Assembly: GCA_937894055.1 (NCBI GenBank)
Contig: CALDHQ010000576.1
Coordinates: 1-7,197, forward strand
Source of the DNA: an uncultured Polymorphobacter sp.
Lineage (GTDB): Bacteria; Pseudomonadota; Alphaproteobacteria; Sphingomonadales; Sphingomonadaceae
Reading direction: 5' to 3'
DNA: 7,197 nucleotides
Shown: piece by piece, positions 5,212 to 7,197 of the stretch
How the letters are laid out: each line of letters begins with the position of its first letter
Numbering within the stretch: the stretch's first letter is position 1
The notes under the pieces: model-generated
Seen by the model: the letters and a program-made list of their open reading frames with translations, nothing else
Databases searched by the model: none
What the model was told of the DNA's origin: nothing
Made by a program: the position numbers and the translations under genes

Positions 5212-5651
5212 CGACGCTCGACTGGGCCAATGAACTGCGCCGTTCAGGGCGCGGCGAGCGCATCGAGAGCCTGCCCTATGCGGTGATGCTCGGCGTCATC
5301 GCCGACCATGACGGCAGCGACCTCAAACTCATCATGCCGTACCGCGAATCGCTGATCGGCTCGCCCGGCCGGTTGCACGGCGGCTCAATCGCCGGCTTGC
5401 TCGAACTCGCGGCGCTGTCGACATTGGTGCTGGCGCTGCCCGAAGACGAGCCGCTGCCCGAAATCAAGCCGGTAACGGTGACGGTCGATTTCATGCGCGA
5501 AGGCGGCATGCGCGATACCTTCGCCGCAGCCACCATCACCCGGCTCGGCCGGCGCATCGCCAACCTGCGCGCGGTGGCTTGGCAGTATGATTACAGCCGG
5601 CCGATTGCCGCGGCCAACCTCAACATCGTGCTGGCGCGCGCGGCTACTTAG
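5208..5651 (+). CDS. PaaI-family hotdog thioesterase, second of a pair
   Basis: 147-aa hotdog protein starting at the ATG at 5208, which overlaps the previous stop as ATGA; a longer frame from 5097 would run far into the upstream gene and is rejected. The core motif GRLHGGSIAGLLELAAL (54-70) retains His-Gly-Gly (57-59), with Glu66 where PaaI enzymes carry an acidic residue. The strand VTVTVDFMREG (79-89) follows. In contrast to its neighbour it has an intact motif, so it is the better candidate for the active subunit if the two pair. Its end overlaps by 8 bases the end of the convergent gene on the minus strand. Substrate unknown. Confidence 0.88.
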   Translation: MTTLDWANELRRSGRGERIESLPYAVMLGVIADHDGSDLKLIMPYRESLIGSPGRLHGGSIAGLLELAALSTLVLALPEDEPLPEIKPVTVTVDFMREGGMRDTFAAATITRLGRRIANLRAVAWQYDYSRPIAAANLNIVLARAAT

Positions 5652-6102
5652 CCGGCGGCGGTGGCGGCATATACGGCGTGAAGCGGCCGTACATGCAGCT
5701 GCCCTGATGCACGCCCATGCCGATCGCGGCGCCGGGCAGCACGAAATCGAGAATGTTGCCTTCGCACAGCTGGCCGCCGTGCGGGCGGTCGACAACCGTC
5801 ATCTTCGACGTCAGCCCGCGACACACCGGCGACATGTCGTTGCGATACCAGCGGTTGCCGACCTGGAACATGATGACGCCTTCGTTGATGACGCGCATCT
5901 TGCGGATCTGCACCGTCGAAATGCACGCAATCGACGGCCCGAGGTCCTTGCCACCGAGCATCGGATCGGCGGGGTTGTTGCCGACATCGGCCGGCGCGAC
6001 GATTGTTGCACCGGCGCCGGCGTCCTGTGCCGTGGCGGACGCAGCTTGCAGCCCCAGCAACAGCGCCGCGAGCGGCAGCAGCTTCGTGGCACGGATGTTC
6101 AT
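5644..6102 (-). CDS. Secreted protein of unknown function with four cysteines
   Basis: 152-aa product from the ATG at 6102, chosen because AGGAG stands about eight bases before it and a classic signal peptide follows: MNIRATKLLPLAALLLGLQA with a likely cut after ASATAQ (about 21-26). The frame remains open upstream to 6213, but that part crosses the repeat region. The mature part has four cysteines (60, 94, 113, 136), enough for two disulfide bonds in the periplasm, a conserved-looking stretch VIMFQVGNRWYRNDM (77-90), and a C-terminal proline run (PPPPPAK). I do not recognise the family. Its stop overlaps the end of the thioesterase gene by 8 bases (convergent). Confidence 0.82.
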   Translation of the reverse strand: MNIRATKLLPLAALLLGLQAASATAQDAGAGATIVAPADVGNNPADPMLGGKDLGPSIACISTVQIRKMRVINEGVIMFQVGNRWYRNDMSPVCRGLTSKMTVVDRPHGGQLCEGNILDFVLPGAAIGMGVHQGSCMYGRFTPYMPPPPPAK

Positions 6103-6124
6103 GGCAGCTCTCCTTGCGTCGCAC

Positions 6125-6153
6125 ATAGCATAGCATGGATTTGGCAGTTTCAA
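6125..6153 (-). promoter_or_regulatory. Possible sigma-70-type promoter of the secreted-protein gene
   Basis: On the minus strand TTGAAA (complement of 6148-6153) and TGCTAT (complement of 6125-6130) are separated by 17 bases, about 22 bases before the start codon at 6102. The -35 is close to consensus and the -10 is weak. A triplicated TAGCA/TATGCT-like stretch makes the exact -10 uncertain. Confidence 0.33.
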
Positions 6154-6162
6154 GTGTTTGAA

Positions 6163-6199
6163 GGGCCTCCGGCGGGCAGGGGCTTGCCCCTGCACCCGA
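6163..6199 (-). repeat. Palindromic intergenic repeat, copy B
   Basis: Inverted copy of the element at 29-65. Its perfect 8-bp stem is GCAGGGGC (6176-6183) with GCCCCTGC (6186-6193), loop TT. The stem bases differ from copy A on both arms so that pairing is kept, while the flanks (ATCGGGTGCAGG and CCGCCGGAGGC) are conserved. Together with copy C it forms an inverted pair between gloB and the secreted-protein gene. Confidence 0.72.
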
Positions 6200-6218
6200 T
6201 TGAAGAGCGCCAAACAAA

Positions 6219-6270
6219 TGGGTGCAGGCCGCGGTCTTGGACAAGAGCTGGCCTGCCCGCCGGAGGCTCT
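6219..6270 (+). repeat. Palindromic intergenic repeat, copy C, with enlarged loop
   Basis: Third copy: GCAGGCC (6224-6230) and GGCCTGC (6250-6256) pair around a 19-nt loop, followed by the conserved CCGCCGGAGGCTCTT that touches the gloB stop codon, exactly as copy A touches the pspF stop. The outer 16 bases GCCTCCGGCGGGCAGG (6165-6180) of copy B and their reverse complement (6252-6267) are a perfect inverted repeat, so B plus C could fold as one long stem. Confidence 0.72.
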
Positions 6271-6443
6271 TACCCCTTGAAACTGTCCTTGCCCGACCGC
6301 CGCGCCGCAAATTCGTCGGCGGTGGCGGCGCGCACGAACGGGTTGGTGGCGCGTTCATAGCCGATGGTGGAGGGCACGGTCGGCTGGTTGGCGGCGCGCA
6401 ACGCAGTGATTTCCTGCACACGCGCCGCCAGCGCGGCCAATGG
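6270..6443 (-). pseudogene. gloB: Hydroxyacylglutathione hydrolase (glyoxalase II), C-terminal fragment
   Basis: Last 57 codons of gloB, whose enzyme hydrolyses S-lactoylglutathione to lactate and glutathione in methylglyoxal detoxification. The fragment carries the family C-terminal signature: [19 protein letters not shown], then [13 protein letters not shown], and the end [14 protein letters not shown]. In full proteins this follows the metal-binding beta-lactamase domain (THxHxDH), which is missing. Upstream of about 6443 the open frame continues but loses all resemblance to gloB and turns into Arg/Gly-rich sequence antisense to argH. The gene is therefore cut at a junction, either by a real rearrangement or by misassembly. 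The repeat copy C abuts its stop. Confidence 0.78.
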
Positions 6444-6617
6444 CACCGCAGCTCGCGGCTGACACCTGCCGCAGCGCCGTGCGCAGCGACGCCAGCGCAG
6501 CGCGGCGTGCGCGCTAACCGCGCGGGAGCGTCGAACTCGCAATACCTTCTCCGACGAACGCCCGACCGCTCCGCCGCCGGCCATGGAGCCCCCGGGCGCC
6601 TCGCCGTCGCCGCCGTC
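6444..6617. other. Uninterpreted junction sequence between gloB and argH fragments
   Basis: About 170 bases in which I find no recognisable gene. It is GC-rich and of low complexity (repeated GCGC, CGCCG and CGTCG units). Reading frames are open but give Arg/Pro/Ser-rich translations with no known motif. No insertion-sequence ends or target duplications are visible. Confidence 0.5.
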
Positions 6618-6998
6618 CGTGTCCGACTCGCGCACGCCGTCGCCGTCGCCGACGCCACGCTCGCAGGCACGACCTTCAACAAGGCGCGCTGCCTCGCCGC
6701 CGCTTCCGACCCCGCGCTCCTCGCCACCGACCTCGCCGACTGGCTCGTCCGCAAGGGCATGCCGTTCCGCCACGCGCACCACGCCGTCGGCCGCCTCGTC
6801 GCGCTCGCCGAGAAGTCCGGCGTGCCGCTCGACAAGCTTTCCGACGCCGCCGCGCTGACCGCCGACAAGGAGTTCACGAAGGGCTGGCGCGAGGTCTTCA
6901 GCCTGAAGCGCGGCTTCGCCGCCCGCGAGAACACGGGCATGCCCGGCCCCAAGGCCGTCGCCCGCGAGATCGCGCGCTGGAAGAAGTCCCTGCGCTAA
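6618..6998 (+). pseudogene. argH: Argininosuccinate lyase, C-terminal fragment
   Basis: C-terminal domain of the enzyme that splits argininosuccinate into arginine and fumarate. Recognisable from about 6648: [15 protein letters not shown], then [33 protein letters not shown], and the end [20 protein letters not shown], all in line with the family C-terminus. The larger catalytic N-terminal part, with the GSSIMPGKVNP loop, is absent; the frame remains open to the left but is unlike argH. The left boundary is approximate, and small frame errors near 6600-6650 are possible. Nearly every codon ends in C or G with a strong CTC preference for leucine, unlike the mixed usage to the left. The phrasing recalls argH of Verrucomicrobia-type bacteria, a weak impression only. 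Confidence 0.8.
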
Positions 6999-7197
6999 GC
7001 GGGGATGAACGTCGGCCTGCTCATCGCCTCCTGCCTGACCGCGAGCCTCTCGCCCGGGCCGGCGGCGCTGTCGACGATCGACTTGCGCTCGGCCTCGGTG
7101 AAGGGGCGCTGGATGCTGGTGTTGGCGCTGTCGACGTGATCCGGCTCCTGGATGACGTGGATGTCGACCCAGGGGAGGTGGACCATGCCCGTGGTGC
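6995..7197 (-). CDS. C-terminal end of an unrecognised protein, running off the window
   Basis: Open frame on the minus strand entering from beyond the right edge and ending at the TAG at 6995-6997, overlapping the argH stop by two bases. About 66 residues are visible, including [20 protein letters not shown] and [19 protein letters not shown]. Codons end almost always in C or G, as in argH beside it, which supports real coding. The ATG at 7186 is internal as far as can be seen; the true start lies outside. I do not recognise the family. Confidence 0.45.
   Translation of the reverse strand, partial: TTGMVHLPWVDIHVIQEPDHVDSANTSIQRPFTEAERKSIVDSAAGPGERLAVRQEAMSRPTFIPA

Noticed and set aside
6163..6270. 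CRISPR array or insertion-sequence ends
   Set aside because: Only two inverted copies with unequal loops, no regular spacers, no transposase and no target duplication.
6222..6617. Upstream extension of the argH frame to 6222
   Set aside because: It runs antisense to gloB and through repeat copy C and has no argH similarity before about 6618.
5648..6952. 434-codon open frame on the minus strand spanning the secreted-protein gene, the repeats and the gloB/argH junction
   Set aside because: It crosses three recognisable genes in the wrong frame and is Arg/Pro-rich; a by-product of high GC content.
7006..7140. Plus-strand frame [20 protein letters not shown], resembling the start of a LysE-type exporter
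   Set aside because: The resemblance covers only about 20 residues and the frame stops after 44 codons; the minus-strand frame is open to the edge with strong C/G third-position bias.

Overview
The window is GC-rich, densely coding DNA. Its left and middle parts look like an alphaproteobacterium, most likely of the Sphingomonadales; this is judged from remembered protein families (a stand-alone PspF, PspA/PspB/PspC, SufE followed by two hotdog thioesterases), not from a search.

Layout. (1) 67-1116, minus: pspF, a sigma-54 activator. (2) 1117-1296: divergent control region with a 15-bp direct repeat at 20-bp spacing, an imperfect inverted repeat and a good -24/-12 sigma-54 promoter. (3) 1297-4300, plus: an expanded phage-shock (envelope-stress) operon. 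It starts with a previously easy-to-miss 48-codon gene for a tiny exported product, then a strong hairpin, then pspA, pspB, two pspC copies (short, long) and four more small genes. Each of these four encodes one N-terminal membrane helix and a C-terminal coil. The coil motif (VLERIATD-like, then RLS-x-x-I-x-x-L) recurs in all four in whole or part, resembles the PspB tail and is also fused to the long PspC. A perfect 12-bp hairpin at 4308-4335 closes the operon. (4) 4383-5651, plus: sufE and two PaaI-type thioesterases, joined by 8-nt and 4-nt overlaps. (5) 5644-6102, minus: a secreted four-cysteine protein of unknown function. (6) 6163-6270: two inverted copies of a palindromic repeat whose third copy sits just after the pspF stop. 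(7) 6270-6443, minus: the last 57 codons of a glyoxalase II (gloB). (8) About 6444-6617: sequence I cannot interpret. (9) About 6618-6998, plus: the C-terminal part of argininosuccinate lyase (argH). (10) 6995-7197, minus: the C-terminal end of an unrecognised protein.

How the parts fit. PspF, bound upstream, should activate the sigma-54 promoter under envelope stress. PspA acts as the membrane-binding effector and PspB/PspC as membrane sensors; the four extra membrane-coil proteins are candidate additional partners. The gloB and argH fragments both lose their 5' portions at the same place, so the right 0.75 kb may come from another replicon or organism (assembly chimera) or from a real rearrangement. 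Gene order across that junction should not be trusted.
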